This document shows, piece by piece, positions 25,012 through 38,235 of a stretch of DNA of 64,000 nucleotides; positions within the stretch are counted from its first letter, which is position 1; the number at the start of each line of letters is the position of its first letter. The notes below the pieces were generated by a model. That model saw only the letters and a list, made by a program, of their open reading frames with translations, was not told where the DNA came from and made no database searches. The position numbers and the translations under genes are program-made. Source of the stretch: Andrena cerasifolii (taxonomy: Eukaryota; Arthropoda; Insecta; Hymenoptera; Andrenidae); NCBI RefSeq assembly GCF_050908995.1, contig NC_135120.1, positions 20,845,433-20,909,432 of the forward strand, in the 5' to 3' direction.

Positions 25012-27820
25012 AGGCTTGTCATTAGCTAAAGGATTTGTAATTTTCAAAGGGTTCCAAATCCCGAGGGGTATTGAGTTGATACTGATTTGGAAGTCTCGAA
25101 AGGCCGGATGCAGAAACAAAAGGAAGCTAAGACGAAGATTTACTTTTACTTATTTCCTTTAAGGCAGAGATTGCACGCCGTGATTCTTCTTCTTTTCCCG
25201 GGTTACAGTTAATGCTGTTTCAGACTTTTCTTTGTAAGCTGTGTCCTCTTAACCTGTATCACTTAACCCTTAATGCCACCTGCGGCACCCTGCTTCCGTT
25301 TCTTAATTGATCAGCCAGCGATCTCGATAATACCGTAGAAAAATTATCCTCTTGTAACAATATTTCCTCTAGCCCTCTCTGTAAATCCATTTCGAACCAA
25401 TCCACTTCACAAATCAGCGAAAGAAAGGTCATGGCGCAAGCCAAGGATCCTGGCTATCGTTTAACGAATTAGGCAAGCGATCGTCCCACTGTTCATGATC
25501 GTTTCTGGGCAGCGTGAACACGGCATAAGAGGCCCCGGCACGCAGGGCCCGCGAGAGAGGCAGCTTCTCTCGTGGCCATCCGTAGGATATGACAACGAGA
25601 TCGCTCAGCCCGGTGACACGGGTGGGTTCTGCTGCTCCGGTGTGTCCGTGCAACGTGCCAACGTGGGTACTGCAGGGAGGAGGAGCGGCCAGAGGGGGCT
25701 AGAGAAGGGCAGGAAGACGGGGCGAAAAGACGCGAGGACGAGTCAGCCCCGGTGTGTGAAAGAAAGAGAAACGGACGGATGGACAGACGGACCACCCCGT
25801 TTGCCGGCGATCATGTCCCGATCACGTAAACTAGCCGCCCCCTCATCCATCATGCCTTCGTCGTACATTGTCATGTGTGACCGGACCGATCTGCTTTATT
25901 TTTTCCATTCCACCTCCTGCTTGTTCCTACGCGGCGGCGCGTCCCCTCGCGCTCCCTTTATTATCCCGCCGTGTCTTTCCCCCGCGGCCCTCGACCCGCC
26001 GCAAATTGTCAGTGAAAAAACAAACGAGATAACCGCGGCCGACGTAAACGTACCAATCAGGGGTGGTCGAGGTCTCAAGATTCATAATTAGAGTCAGCAT
26101 CCCGCGTATATTTTTCATACTGCTGCCTTCGTCCTCGTGCCTTAGAACTTGTCCCCTCGGTGCAGATACAAATCTTCGTCGCTTATAAGTGGAACCGGTA
26201 TACGAACGGGTAAAGGGTTGTTCAGTCGAAAGGGGAATCGCGAGGGCAGTATGGAGAATAGAATCTTGCGAGGTTCGAGCGCGCTGAATAGGTATGTCGC
26301 TGAATACGATGCTCTCATGTTCCAGGGATAGTGCTAGGTACGTTTCGTTACTTTTTATTACGTGAAACTATTTTATTTTTATTTTATTGCCGAGACCAGT
26401 AGTTGTCTGTTTTCGGTGGCTTTGAATCGGCTTATTCTTGCCGTTTCTGGTTACCTACATTCGTTTGCGGTTACATCGAATCGTGTAATTCCGAGCAATT
26501 TGGTTAGAGGATACTACTTGACGAAGCGAGATCACCACTCACGTCTGGACACTAACGATTTAATGACACATTTCGCTCAAGAAGAATAATTCGCTACAAT
26601 TTATAATTGCACCGTGCAGCGACGTTTCATTCGCTTTCATCCAGCTCGGTTCGGTCACCCCGGGATGGACAGTGTATCGCTAATTGCTGATTGATCGTGT
26701 CTGAATAACGCAATTAACCGGACGGGAATCTTGCTCCGTTAATTATACGAGAATATCGTAGTGAATCGCGAAAGGACGCCGGACGTGAGATACTCCGAGG
26801 AGAAATATCGTAGTGCACATTTCCTTGCGTTCGTCTGTGATCGATGTGTCATGGCGCTCCGTTGACACCTCACACCCTGACCATTCGGTTCTGTCCAAAG
26901 CCTTCATGAATTTTACATCGCTGCGACACCTGCCTGTGCATTTAACGCTTGCAGCTGAAATTCATTTACCAAACTCACGTTTTATGTTCTTAAACAGGGG
27001 AGAATGGAATAAACGTGAGGTATTCGATTCCTCCGGTAGAATTCTAGATCGGTCACACACTGGAGCGAAGAGGAACGGAGAGATATCGAGGCTCGAGTAC
27101 CGATGCAGCGGTCGATGGCACAAAGGGTGAGAAACGAAGGGTAGAGGACAGAATGAAGGAAGCTCTGACTACGGCACGTGCGAGGTTCCGCCAACCGCAA
27201 AAGAGGCGGCTTAGATTATTATAACGTGGGCAGGTGGGCGAGGCACTCTATTGACAGTGCTAACGAGGGATCGGTAATTATTACCCACGACTTAACTCAT
27301 AGCTGCTCGTGCAAAGACCTTTATTGTAATCGCCCACCCTTCGTCCTTTCTTCTGGCCGAATCTAGTTTGTGGGAATCCTGTAACACGCTCAATGGCTGT
27401 CGAATTAATACGTATTACCGTGAAATCCCGACACGTTCCACACTTTAGTGTCGTTCCAACGAGAGTCGTACAATTCACACCCTTCAATTCCCTCCAACTG
27501 CCCCCGAGAAGCATCTCGATAAACACGAACTTTTAATGTCTATGCAACGCGACGAATATAATAAGATATTAAGTGGATGCAAAAGATCGTTCGCTTTGAT
27601 TAAAAGTAAAAATAAATTACTTGGTTCTCTAAGAGGTAGAAAATTGCGAAATTTTGTTCTAGAAAATTAACACCTTTCGTTGAAAAAGAAATAGAAGAAA
27701 ACGACCAATTAAAAAAATCTTCCGTCGTGCCATAGCCATCCGCATATAGTTTCTAAAATATTTTAGTTTTTTGATTTTAGAAGCACCCTTTCGTCAGAAA
27801 ACTGTCGACCAGATTTTGTA
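25012..27820. other. Non-coding stretch
   Basis: Mixed composition. TTAACCCTTAATGCCACC at 25264-25281 resembles a TTAA-element end without a partner. Nothing else recognised. Confidence 0.45.
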
Positions 27821-27829
27821 CAGCGTTAA

Positions 27830-28379
27830 GGGGTTATACCTAGGCAGGCGGCCGAAAAGAGGCGAATATTTATGAATTTTTTTTGAAGAAGCGGAAGCGT
27901 ATATGTTTACAAAACTTTCTGCGCTTAAAAGAGCAACATTTAAAGAACATTTGGTAATTTTTTCGTAGAAAAATATTACGTTTATAATAAAGTAACAACC
28001 GACATCTAAGAAGCATTTTTTTTAATTTGGTTTTGCGGTGAGCACTGCCATTCGGAACCAGATTATCTAAAATCAAAATACAAAAAAGTTTTCGTTAGTA
28101 TATTAATGTATCTTCCGATTGACGGAGAGAATTTTCCGAAGTATTAATTTAAAACAAAATGGCGGCTATTTACTGATGAAATTCTGTTTTTTTCGTGCAA
28201 AAATCAGCCGCCCTGCACAGCTTGTAAATCTGCTTTAAATAAATTTAAACACAAAATCGTATAATTTAAAAATTCAATAAAAACTTCTGAAAGTTTCAAA
28301 AAGATTCATTAAGTACTTTGCTTTTAATAAATTTCCAAAGATACCTTCAATTTTCGGGCAATTACCCTGCTCTTCCCCC
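27830..28379. mobile_element. TTAA-flanked element, copy 1 (family 1)
   Basis: TTAA at 27826-27829 and 28380-28383 flank GGGG...CCCC ends. The left end GGGGTTATACCTAGGCAG matches the left ends of the copies at 30049 and 52608. GCGGTGAGCACTG starts 205 bp from the left end and is followed by ATTATCTAAAAT, as in the other two copies. The right arm is not a good inverse of the left. TTAA targets point to piggyBac-type transposition (inference). No coding frame. Confidence 0.65.
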
Positions 28380-28383
28380 TTAA

Positions 28384-29964
28384 GCAAACTATTTCCCTAA
28401 CATCACCATATTTAACAGCGAACGAGCGAGCTTTTGCACGGACCTAATACTATACCGACAGTTCGCACACACGTGTACAAAGTTACAAAAAATCTCCACA
28501 GTGGAAACAGCGTTCGACACGAGACAGGCGAATAATTCCTGCTCGAGGATGCTTTGTACAGGGTGGAAGATTTCTTTTCCGACACCGTTACGATCCCCCG
28601 TAACCGCGCAAACGAGGCGAGTTGCAGAGATCGGTACGTGGAAAAATAGCCTACGGCTTACCTCTCTCGGTGGCGATTTCAGTGGAAACACCGTGGACCG
28701 GCGGTTAGGTCGAGCTGGCCGCCCTTTGTCAACGGAGGATCATCTTTCGCGACCAGGTCCTTTAAAATCAGATAGCGGGTTCAGTGGGGCGGGCGTTGGT
28801 GGCGGCGTGGCGGCAGGCAACTTGATATTATTTGTCACCCCTCAGTCAGGTAGATTAGACGTCGCCGGAATCGTGGAAAGGGGATTAAGGGTATCCAAAT
28901 ATCCAAGTCCCGGCTAATAACGAGACTAAGCATCGCGCACCGACTGTCGGTGAATAGTTGGCCCATTTTCTCGGGCCAGGCTTGGCCCACTGGCACCGTT
29001 TACCGGGCCCAGTTGGACGTACAATAAAGCCTGGACGCTCGGGGCTCTTACTCCCAACGGATTCATTACACTTAACGAGGGGTTTATTATTTAAAAAGGA
29101 TTTACGCTAATTCGCCGATATTCCGTGCTGTTGCAGGCAGCCAGTGGAAGAAGAGGAAGAGGAGGAAGATCCTGTTGCTCGAGGACGGGGTAGCAAACAA
29201 GCGATTATCCGTTCGGCTTGAGCGGCAACCGAAAATGGAAGGATGCTTCCTACGTGCCACTTAAATCGCAGCTTCAAACGCTCCTACGTCCCTTTTTCCC
29301 AACCTACGGCACACCTTGGCGGCTCTCGTCTTCTGGCCATTTTTCCCGTCGACCTTATCTCCGATACAATTGCGGCCCCGTTTTATAAACATCCCCCCTC
29401 CACTATCGGGGCCCCCTTTATCTCTGACCCGGTTGGAAAAAGTTTCGGGCCGAAGGGAGAGATAGGGACGGGGCACGTTAGAACATTCCTCGTGCACAGT
29501 ATAACGCTCCGTTGACACGATGATGGATCGTCTACCTTCCCACCGGACAGGTAGACGCGCATTCACACTAGCGCGCTGAAAGTGTGTAATCGTGGCGGCA
29601 CGCAGGTACCTTTACAAGGGTCAACAACTCCATCAAAACGTGAAAACCATCTGATACGGTGGTCGACCGGCCCTCGGCTGTGGAACGTGGCGTGCGATCA
29701 ACGGCCGCCCTGCGACCTTGAACGCGATGGGGAGGGAAACGTCAGGTGACAAATAGCTTTCCTAATGCCTAAATATTTGAACAGGGTGTACTGCTCTCCG
29801 TTCACGAATGCGACTTCATTGTGGAAGGGTGTGCCGCGACACTGAACTTGGGTGTGCAAGTCGTACGATGTCCCGGAATAAAGGGTGGCAATAGGTGAGG
29901 ACGTGAAGAACGTGAATTATGAATCTCTAGTACCTAGTACTTGATAGGCGATTTTCTTTAAATT
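28384..29964. other. Non-coding stretch
   Basis: CpG-rich. A short acidic open frame after an acceptor-like site (29137-29221) is listed as a finding. No gene confirmed. Confidence 0.4.
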
Positions 29965-29972
29965 ACGTAACG

Positions 29973-30048
29973 CAGTGATTCCCAAACGGTGGGTCGCGAA
30001 GTGTTTTCTGGGGGGTGTTTTTTTTTATTATTTTTTTAATATTATTAA
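29973..30048 (+). mobile_element. Left end of an hAT-like element
   Basis: CAGTGATTCCCAAACGGTGG followed by GTCGCGAAGTG matches the widespread CAGTGRTTCCCAAAC hAT terminus. The element is interrupted 76 bases in by the TTAA-flanked element. No opposite end or 8-bp duplicate of ACGTAACG was found. Confidence 0.5.
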
Positions 30049-31143
30049 GGGGTTATGCCTACTTGTACCTAAGGTCTGAAAACACAAGTATTTTCGGGAT
30101 TTTTTTTAAACTTGAAGACTCTTTTAAATAAACGGTTGCATATTCGAAAGTACATATATATTTTAAAGTTCTTGTTGCTTTTTTTTGCCACGTGATATCT
30201 AAATAAAGAATGGAATTATAGGCAATCTCCTGGCAACGTTTTTTTATTTAAGCACTTTACGGTGACCACTGTAGCTTTGGCCTGGCTCATCAGAAATAAA
30301 AAATTCGCCCAAATTTAGTTGGTATATTAGATTATGTAATCCTTAATCGTGGCTTTTTCATTTTCATCGCGTAGTTTTCATTGTACAGTTGAAAAGTGAT
30401 GAAAAATGAGCGATTCTGTGGCGAAAATCGATAGTTTTGTTATGAGAAGCTGCCATTTTGTAGCAAATTAATTTTTCGAGATAATTACCGATTAAGAACT
30501 AAGGTAATCTAATATACTACCTAAATTCCCGCGAATTTTTTATTTCAGATAAACCAGGTCAAAATTAGAGTGGTCACCGGAAACTACTGAAAAAAAATCG
30601 CTGCCGAGACTTTCTTTTATTTATTTATATTTTCCATCGCAAAAATTACTAAGGTGAATGTCCTAATTTCTGCTCATGTCCCCGTTTCTGCTCATTTCGT
30701 ATTTTTCTTATTATTATATGCGTTACGTTTGTACTATAGTTGCAACAAAATAATTCTAAATTATTCATGAGCAGAAATACTGACATTTAGAGCATTATAT
30801 ATTTAATTAGAAATTACTAATAGTTAAACATCTTGAAATATCTTTCTTAAATAGTTTTTGAATTGGTTGATTCATTATTAAAGAATTAATCAATTACTCT
30901 GCAAATTTTGATCGCAAACAAATTTTTTACACCTTCTTTATGACGAGTTACGTCTTAAATGAGCAGAAATTGGGACATTCACCTTATAAGTAGTTTAACA
31001 TGTACATGTACTACACTTTGGAATACATACCTAAAGGTTTGGGTTAGGAAAGGGTTGATTAAAAAAACCTTGAAATGTTTCCCCCAAAATTTCCGAATAG
31101 ATATAAATGTTTTTTCAGACCTCACAGGTATAGGCATAACCCC
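30049..31143. mobile_element. TTAA-flanked fold-back element, copy 2 (family 1), with a nested TA element
   Basis: Flanked by TTAA (30045-30048 and 31144-31147). Both ends read GGGGTTATGCCTA, a 13-bp perfect inverted repeat, and share GGTCTGAAAA further in. CGGTGACCACTG lies about 210 bp from the left end, and its inverse AGTGGTCACCGG lies in the right arm. Removing the nested 333-bp TA-flanked element leaves about 760 bp, close to the 723 bp of the copy at 52608. No transposase frame. Confidence 0.8.
30652..30984 (+). mobile_element. TA-flanked DNA transposon, family 2, copy 3 (complete, nested)
   Basis: Flanked by TA on both sides (30650-30651 and 30985-30986). Ends AGGTGAATGTCCTAATTTCT and the inverse of AGGTGAATGTCCCAATTTCT. 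The left terminus carries the TTTCTGCTCAT word twice. At 333 bp this is the shortest and cleanest copy of the family. It lies inside the TTAA element, so it inserted later. Confidence 0.82.
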
Positions 31144-31147
31144 TTAA

Positions 31148-34100
31148 GTTAGAATTGAGGCATTGAAAGTAACAAAGAAGCAACTCAGATTTTTTGCGAA
31201 GTTGAGTTAGTAGCAGCAATGTATTCCAATAGGCTCTACGAATAGACTCTAAGAATTAATTTATTTTCAACGTGGGTTAGCCAGTGATTACTCTGATCGC
31301 CTCAACTATATTCTGAACTACCGCTCATAGAGCCTCTGCCGCTATACCCACTTGCAACTTCATGAAATCATGCTTCCTGCCATCCAGATGCCAAACACTG
31401 GTTTCCCAATCGTCATCCATCCGTTCCGCGCAGTAAATACCGAGGAGAGCCGCGGCCAAAGCGATCCAAGAAACAGGAGCAGAGATCCCAGGGGTGGGAG
31501 AATCAAGAAACGGAGAAAATGGAGGTAAAAAGTGACGGGCCGCTTTGCGGCAGCGTCTGCCACCGCTCGATTCCTGCCCTTCCACTCGTTACTCGCTATC
31601 AGTCGAACGTCCGGCCACGGGTATGCATGCAGGATACATCCTTACGCGAGCAGGTAGAGATAAAGAGCAGAGTGCGGCGGGGAGGAGGAAGGCGAGAGTT
31701 GCGGCGCGGGGATAGGGAGAGCACAGAGAGAAATCCATCGTCGGCGGACGGTGAACCGAGTCAGTTCGATCATCAGAACCAAAGAGTGTGTGTGGGGGGG
31801 AATGGTGCGCGCAAGAGAAGGGCGGAGGGAGATATCGGGAAAGAGCGGGCAAAGCAGCTCGACGGGACGAGTTCTAAGGCGGTGGCGGCCTTTAAAAGAT
31901 GTCGGACGCTTTGATGTTTGCCGCACGTCATCTCGCGCGTTACATCGACGGTGGCTCTCGAAACGGGCGAATAGCGACGCACCCTCTCGCGTGCTTGTGC
32001 GCGTGCACGCGGATTCGCTACCCGAAAGATCGTGAACGGAGGCAGGGTGGAATCGGGCGCCACGGCAGCAACCCCCTCGAACTCGTACGGTCGGTCGGAC
32101 TTAAAATCGTCCCCCACCCTTTGCCTTCTCGTTTGCTACCGGGGGTGAGTCGGGTGGCTTTGGAGACTGGATGTATCTACATTGCGCTTGCACTGAAACT
32201 GCAAGTGGAACAATATGAAATAGCTCTCCCTAGGGGTTATATTTATTTTCTGGCAGCGTTTCGTGTTAATCCGCTGGGAAAGTAAGTCCGACGTTAAGTT
32301 TGGTAATAGTCCTACGTGTACTTACACCTTGCTTTGAAGTTTAAATCTCGACGCTGGTATGGTAAAGAGATCAAAACGCGTAGCATCTACGATATGTATG
32401 CACTGTGTTTTATAAGCACAGGAGGACTGCGCGCAACACATAACTCCACTGCTCGCCCGGGTGCGCGATCCTGCCACCCCTCGATCGAGCCCGAGCTCCC
32501 TTCGTCCCTCTGTCGCTCGTTTTATCAACACAACGCGGTCTTAGACCTCCCGCTGCCGGTACAGTTTGCAAACAGCAGAAAAACGCCACTCGATTATTCC
32601 TCGCCACCCCACGAATCGCTTAGCAGCAGCGACGCGCCACGTTCGAGAGAACGGGGGTGTGAAGCGACGGGTCGTGCCTGCGATTTTCGACGAGCACGTT
32701 GCTCGACACAATTAGGGGCTCGCTTTTGTAGAACCGAGCGCAGATTCATTCGGAACGAAAGAGACACTTTACTCGCACCTTCATTCGTTTCTCTGTAACA
32801 GCGGATACATATTCCACAGAATTTCCTCCTTACGGCAGAAATTTCAAACGTTAAGCTCGCGCGAGGGACACGAGGGTGCACGCGTCGTTTGTAGCCACCT
32901 GGACAAAGCTGAAGCTTTAAAGTGAAGCTAACTCGTTACATTTGTTAGAGCGACGGACATCGGAGCTAGTTATTCGCGCGCTTCCTGGCCTGTCCGCCGC
33001 GTCTCTGCTCCTCCACCGACAGTTCCCGCCTAGACCCTTTGATTTGTGCGACCAACGGCCCCTGGCATCGTCATCCTCGACAGACCTGCACGTTCACCGT
33101 ACGGTCATCCGTTATGCTTACCCGGCCCAGTCACTGAAATCTTTGTCCAGGACGTTCCGAGCGCCGATCCGGCCAACATTAATGAGTATTGATGTCCTCC
33201 TCGCGATCGATCGGCCGCTGCGATATCGCTTAGCGGAACTCGCATCACACGGAAATCTCGTCCGGCCGCATCGCCGATCCGATCCAACCACCGAGTACTG
33301 TTATCGGGACACTACGAAGCGAGATTCCCAGGTACAGCGTGATTTTCAGATATCCACCGCTACGATCCACGGTCTCTGCGAAAAGCTGAAGACGACAACG
33401 AGCTCCTGTAGGTACCTACTCTTTATTTCGCAGGTCACGCGAATTTCTGGATGCGTAAATCGTTTCTGCGAAGAACAAGCAATTTAGTACATTTGGGAAA
33501 GTACCGTATGATTGTTTATTTTGCATTTTCCCAGAAGAATTTTCATAGGTTCGGGGCGACCTGAGGAAAGGGGACGAAATATGGCAGCCTTTGTGAATTC
33601 ATTGACAAATGGTGATACAGAATTTCGTACTTCAAATGGCGCAGAATAAATAGACTTGTACACTTGGAAACTCTTTCTGTGATGTCCGAAAGTTTACCAT
33701 TCCTGGCAATTTAAGGCTTACTTCGAACTATCCCCGAAGGGATTCGTGAAAATAGAAGATTCGTCGCTATGTACCCCTTCGCCACTTTATATTCATAAAA
33801 GCCTGAAACATTAGCTTAATTCTGTGTACCAACTATGCTTCCCCCACTCCTAAATCTGTACCCAAAGTACGGCGCAGCAAAGCGCAGCATTCGAAAAACA
33901 TTTCGGAGAAAGAAATCGGGGAAAAGAATATCCTGGGAAAGTGTAGTTGGGCCGGGGAATCGTGGAACAGCCTGGGCGTGTGCTCTCGAGGACTTCCCGC
34001 CGCTCGAAAATGAAGTGCTCATCGATACTCTGCTGACAAATGTCCCCGTTGTCCGCGGACAGCGTGCTTCCACCTTTACAATTATCGCTGGTCGTTTGTT

Positions 34101-34820
34101 GGCGGGACTCGAGACGAGCCCGGGGCACTTTTCACCCTCGGCGGCCGATCGACGGGGAAACGGAGGCGGAGGAACGTCGTTGAATGCGCCGCTCTCTTGG
34201 AACGGCGGCGACGCTCCCTGGAGGATCGCTACCTACGATTCGTCACCGGCGAAAACTTCTCCTCAATGACCAACAACGGGCGATGAATGCATCCTCGAGC
34301 GTATCCATGAACGGGTGCACCTGTAGCTGCCAGACAGCCATCCCCAGAAGTAATTCCGGGCTATATAATAATAAGCTTCGACCCGGAACGAATAAGGACG
34401 ACGGCCCATTGACTCCGTTTTTCGTTCGGCTCAATAGAGACGGAGACGAATTGTGCTGCCCACGATGAATCGCTTCCCGGAGATAGTCCCGGGGAACCGC
34501 TTCATGAATGAAGACGCGCCGTGATGTTGCTGCTCCTCGCAACGAAATAATGTTGTCCCGCGATCTTACGGTTCCCCATAAATTATCTGCCCGCGCCGTA
34601 CGCTATTTACGCCGAGGGCATACCTTTTTGCCCGTGTTTACTCGCCGGTGCAGCTGGAGATGGATCTATGGAGATCGGTAGAATGCCCCTTGGACGTTTT
34701 GGAAATATTCGTGTCGTTGGTGGTGTGCCGAGTGGCTCAGTTTTGGTATCGATATTGAGGATGAATTTCTTTAACGTTCTTAGCTCTGTAAGAACAGTGT
34801 CTGCATTGCAGGTTACTGTG
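31148..34820. other. Non-coding stretch
   Basis: CpG-rich with a purine-rich patch near 31650-31860. Open frames such as 32942-33487 (181 codons) show no domain. No gene or repeat recognised. Confidence 0.45.
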
Positions 34821-34825
34821 GGGTA

Positions 34826-35055
34826 GGGTAAAGGACCCAATTACTGACACCTAACCAATTACTATCACTTTAAACTATTTTAGTTAAAGTAACGAGTAAA
34901 TAAATTATAGTATATAATCTCTAGTATAGATTATAGGTTGAATTATATAATTTTTTTTGTGTATGACTTTACAACGTTTATTTATTCGTTATTTCAAGTA
35001 AAATAGCTTAAGGTGATAGTAATTGGTTGGGTGTCAGTAATTGGGTCCTTTACCC
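34826..35055. mobile_element. 230-bp TA-flanked palindromic MITE (family 3, complete)
   Basis: TA at 34824-34825 and 35056-35057. Terminal inverted repeat GGGTAAAGGACCCAATTACT continues for about 75 bp with few mismatches, so the element is nearly a full palindrome. The centre ACTTTACAACGTTTATTTAT matches the inverted copy at 11946-12123. No coding capacity. Confidence 0.85.
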
Positions 35056-35057
35056 TA

Positions 35058-35326
35058 GGGTGTGTGAATTTTTTAAATGTTTCAATTTTAAAAACTACTA
35101 GTGGAAAATGGTACAATTTCAGGTTTAAAATTAACCACTACCTTTAAATTTTGTGTAATGCATTATCTACCTAGTTGGAATTTCATTTGAAATTATAGAA
35201 AAATACGAAAATTACTAAAATTATTTAAAAAAATTTAATAATTGAGCTTATGAATCGCAACAGTAGCAAATAAGATATCGCTTCTTTGGTGCACTTTGTT
35301 AAATAGCATTAAATTTACTACATAGA
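35058..35326 (+). mobile_element. Truncated copy of the GGGTNTGTNAATTTT family (family 4)
   Basis: Starts GGGTGTGTGAATTTT right after the TA shared with the preceding MITE. It matches 48456-48756 for about 270 bp up to TTTACTACATAGAT. The right terminus is missing. Confidence 0.75.
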
Positions 35327-35429
35327 TTATTACAGAATATAATTCTAACTCAATAATATTTATTTATCTTAATGCATAAATTAAATATACTTAAAGATAT
35401 TTAATATATTTAATTATGTTATTTAGTGT

Positions 35430-35563
35430 GCTCGCTGTGGTTGCACCTGGGTAACCAGCTGTTCCCTTTCTTCATTTATGAAAAATCAGTGTTTAAAATA
35501 AGTAAGTGCTAAAAATCGTCAATTAAAAATAACCGCGGTAACCTCCCAGGTTGGGAACCACTG
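35430..35563 (-). mobile_element. Solo right end of an hAT-like element
   Basis: GGTTGGGAACCACTG (35549-35563) is the inverse of the common hAT terminus CAGTGGTTCCCAACC. No left end or target duplication was found nearby. Confidence 0.45.
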
Positions 35564-35571
35564 CGCTAGAA

Positions 35572-38090
35572 TATCAATTAATATATAAATATCAGCTTTC
35601 ACCCCCAAATTTCCATTTCTTTTACTACCTACGCTGTGAATATAATCTCCAAAGATATCTAAACAGAAGTAGGTACCTACAGAACAATCTTTTAGAAATT
35701 AGAAGTGAATTTGGAAATATTCAAATTTCAATTTGGGGTTGTCCACGACCCCAGAGTGTCAGATACGCTGTAAGACTGTCACAGTGCTGCTCCAGGGTTA
35801 AGAGTACGTGATACTTTGATATTTCAACAGTAAGATAGAAATGTTTGATATTCTGATTTTTCGGCTCGAGATAATGGCGAGTGACGCAAGTTGGCGTGAC
35901 AAGGAAAGTCACGGCGTTTAACTCCCCGCGAACAAAACAGCCCGTGCCGCCCCTCCTCCCCAGATATCGATAACTACCCAATTGTGAAGCCTCGGGAGGT
36001 TCGTTTCTGATGTAATCAGGGAATACGCAGGGGGTGCTACTAATTGTAATCGTATAACGGGGCAGGGAGCCGAGGGGTGACGAGCATCGCAAAGAATTGA
36101 TTCTGGTTACGTTAATATAATCAGAAATTCAGGACCGTCCCCGTCCCCTGCCCTTATGAAATATGTACCGCAGTAGACGTCTGTTCTCCTCCGCTATATT
36201 TATTTGCTATCCGTCGCACGGACACGGAAATTCGATGATCCGTTGACGAACATTCTTCGCGCTGAATCTGTAATTCCGGGGCGACGCGCTCGAGCGATTC
36301 AACCTGGAGGTATTCGACGAATCCTCCATTTCACTCTCAAAATACCTGAACGATGCCCCTTCGCTTTGGGATACCTGGTCGGCGTAAACATCTTGTACTT
36401 GTTTGTCTGCAAACGAAGGATCTGTGCTGCACTACGCGGCGAGGAATCGAGTCGTACCTACCTAACTCCTTTCGTATGTAGGTACTTACACGTGTAAGTA
36501 CAAGGTGGAAGACTATTTGGTTCAAATTAATAAAACGGCACACTCAGGATTTAATCTTGGAGGGAACTTAGTTGAACGGATAAAAATATTTTCAATGCAA
36601 GTTCGTTGGGTGATTATAAAAATTTATTTAAAGAATACAATCGAGGGTTCTTTTGTTTTTACAAAGCTCTTGAATTACTCCAGTCGTGGTTACATTAATC
36701 TACTTTTTCCTCTTTCTTTGGGGGGTGCTAGTGCGCCACTGGTAAGTGTCGTCTACATATCTGCATTCACAGTGCAAGAATTCATAGCCAAACTCCTCCT
36801 CTCTTCCTTCAGAATTTTTACAGAAATGATCCAATTATCCATGAAAATCGATGCTAAATAGAATAAGAATAGTAAAAATTTGAGGATCTAAGTGACGCTA
36901 TATACTATTACCCATGATTTCCCTCGAAAAAACCATGACTCCTTATCCCCGAACCAAATCTGCAGCTCCCATCAGCCGCCTGGAAAAGTGCGCGCGTCGT
37001 CGCGCCCACGAAGATACAGTTGCTATCGGCGTGGAAGTGGAGGGCTGCAAAAGAAGCTTGCCAGCCTCCAGCCAAACAGACGGAGCACTATGCCAGCTTA
37101 ACGAGAGATCATTCGCAGCGCGGAAGAGAAAATCGCGGGCGTGCAGCGACGGCAAAAGAGCGCCGGCCTCTGTTTAACATCAAAGACAACGGCCACGTAC
37201 AGAGGGGTCTACAAACACAGAGGTGGAGCGCGGTAAAAGTGGGCAAGATCGCGCGGCTGAAAAGGCAGCGCCGGGCATCCCTTTCACTGGCGGCTCGCAC
37301 AAAACGCGCGCGGATCGCCGCGGCGATGGAGCTGAGAGCTCGCGTAATCAATCAGCTTGATGGTAGCGCGGGGGCCTGCCGCGTTGATGCTGGCGTTCGG
37401 GCCCCCGCTTGTAAAATCTATGAATGCGTGCGCGCTGGGTACCGTCACGATCCGTCGACGAGGATTCGGCCCCGTGCAACGAAACTATGCAACGCAATGG
37501 TTCTTACGGACGTAACAGAGACTAAGGCTGAGTGACTGGAGGCTTTCGTAGTTTAGACACGGCTGTTTAATAGTTCTGTGTAACGCAGTATCCCGTAATG
37601 CTTTGATTAAGGAACGAGTTACGCGGCTGAACGATCGTCAGACGTGACTGGATCGTGTCCGGGGTAATAAAATTGTATAAATTCCCTGTGGTTTGAGTGA
37701 TTGTAAGCGGTACTGTGTGTGCAGAGGCATGGATGCGGCAGCGCGTTACGCCACGCTAGCGAAGAACGCATTGTCCCACCGTAGCGTGTAAACGAGTCAC
37801 GCTGCATCACGTTCCGGCCCACCACGGTGCCGGCAGCAGCCCTTCTCCTTTTGTACGAACACCCCGCGTCGCTTTCCAGCCCCCCCCCCTGAATTACGTT
37901 ACGCCAGCTTTGTTATCAGTCAGCTGATACCTAATAGTCGTGGTTTACGGTGAACCTTGGTTGGATACAAGTGAATAGCGTTTTTAATCGAATCGTCAAG
38001 GATCCGCGGGGGATTTAACGGGCGGCCGATGAGCAGTTGCCGCCTGGGCCCATGCCCAGAAGGCCTCACCGCTAGGGCCCCGTCTTCCAA
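35572..38090. other. Non-coding stretch
   Basis: Mixed sequence with several GTAGGTACCTAC-like words. Open frames around 36900-37530 overlap on both strands and lack recognisable features. No gene called. Confidence 0.45.
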
Positions 38091-38186
38091 AAAATATTAT
38101 GATTTTATCCGAACACTATATTTTTTTCTTTCACATAATTCTCATACCACACGCACTTAAAATTTATTCGAAACTCCGTTATGTAT

Positions 38187-38212
38187 ACAGGGTATCCCAC
38201 AATAATGTCTCC
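38187..38212 (+). repeat. Possible solo Tc1/mariner-type end
   Basis: TA followed by CAGGGTATCCCACAATAATG resembles TA-CAGGG ends such as the one at 63081. No inverse copy was found. Confidence 0.3.
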
Positions 38213-38235
38213 TCCCTTCCTTTGCTGTGCAAGAT

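Noticed and set aside
32942..33487. 181-codon open frame
   Set aside because: No recognisable motif, membrane segment or repeat, and no supporting splice sites.
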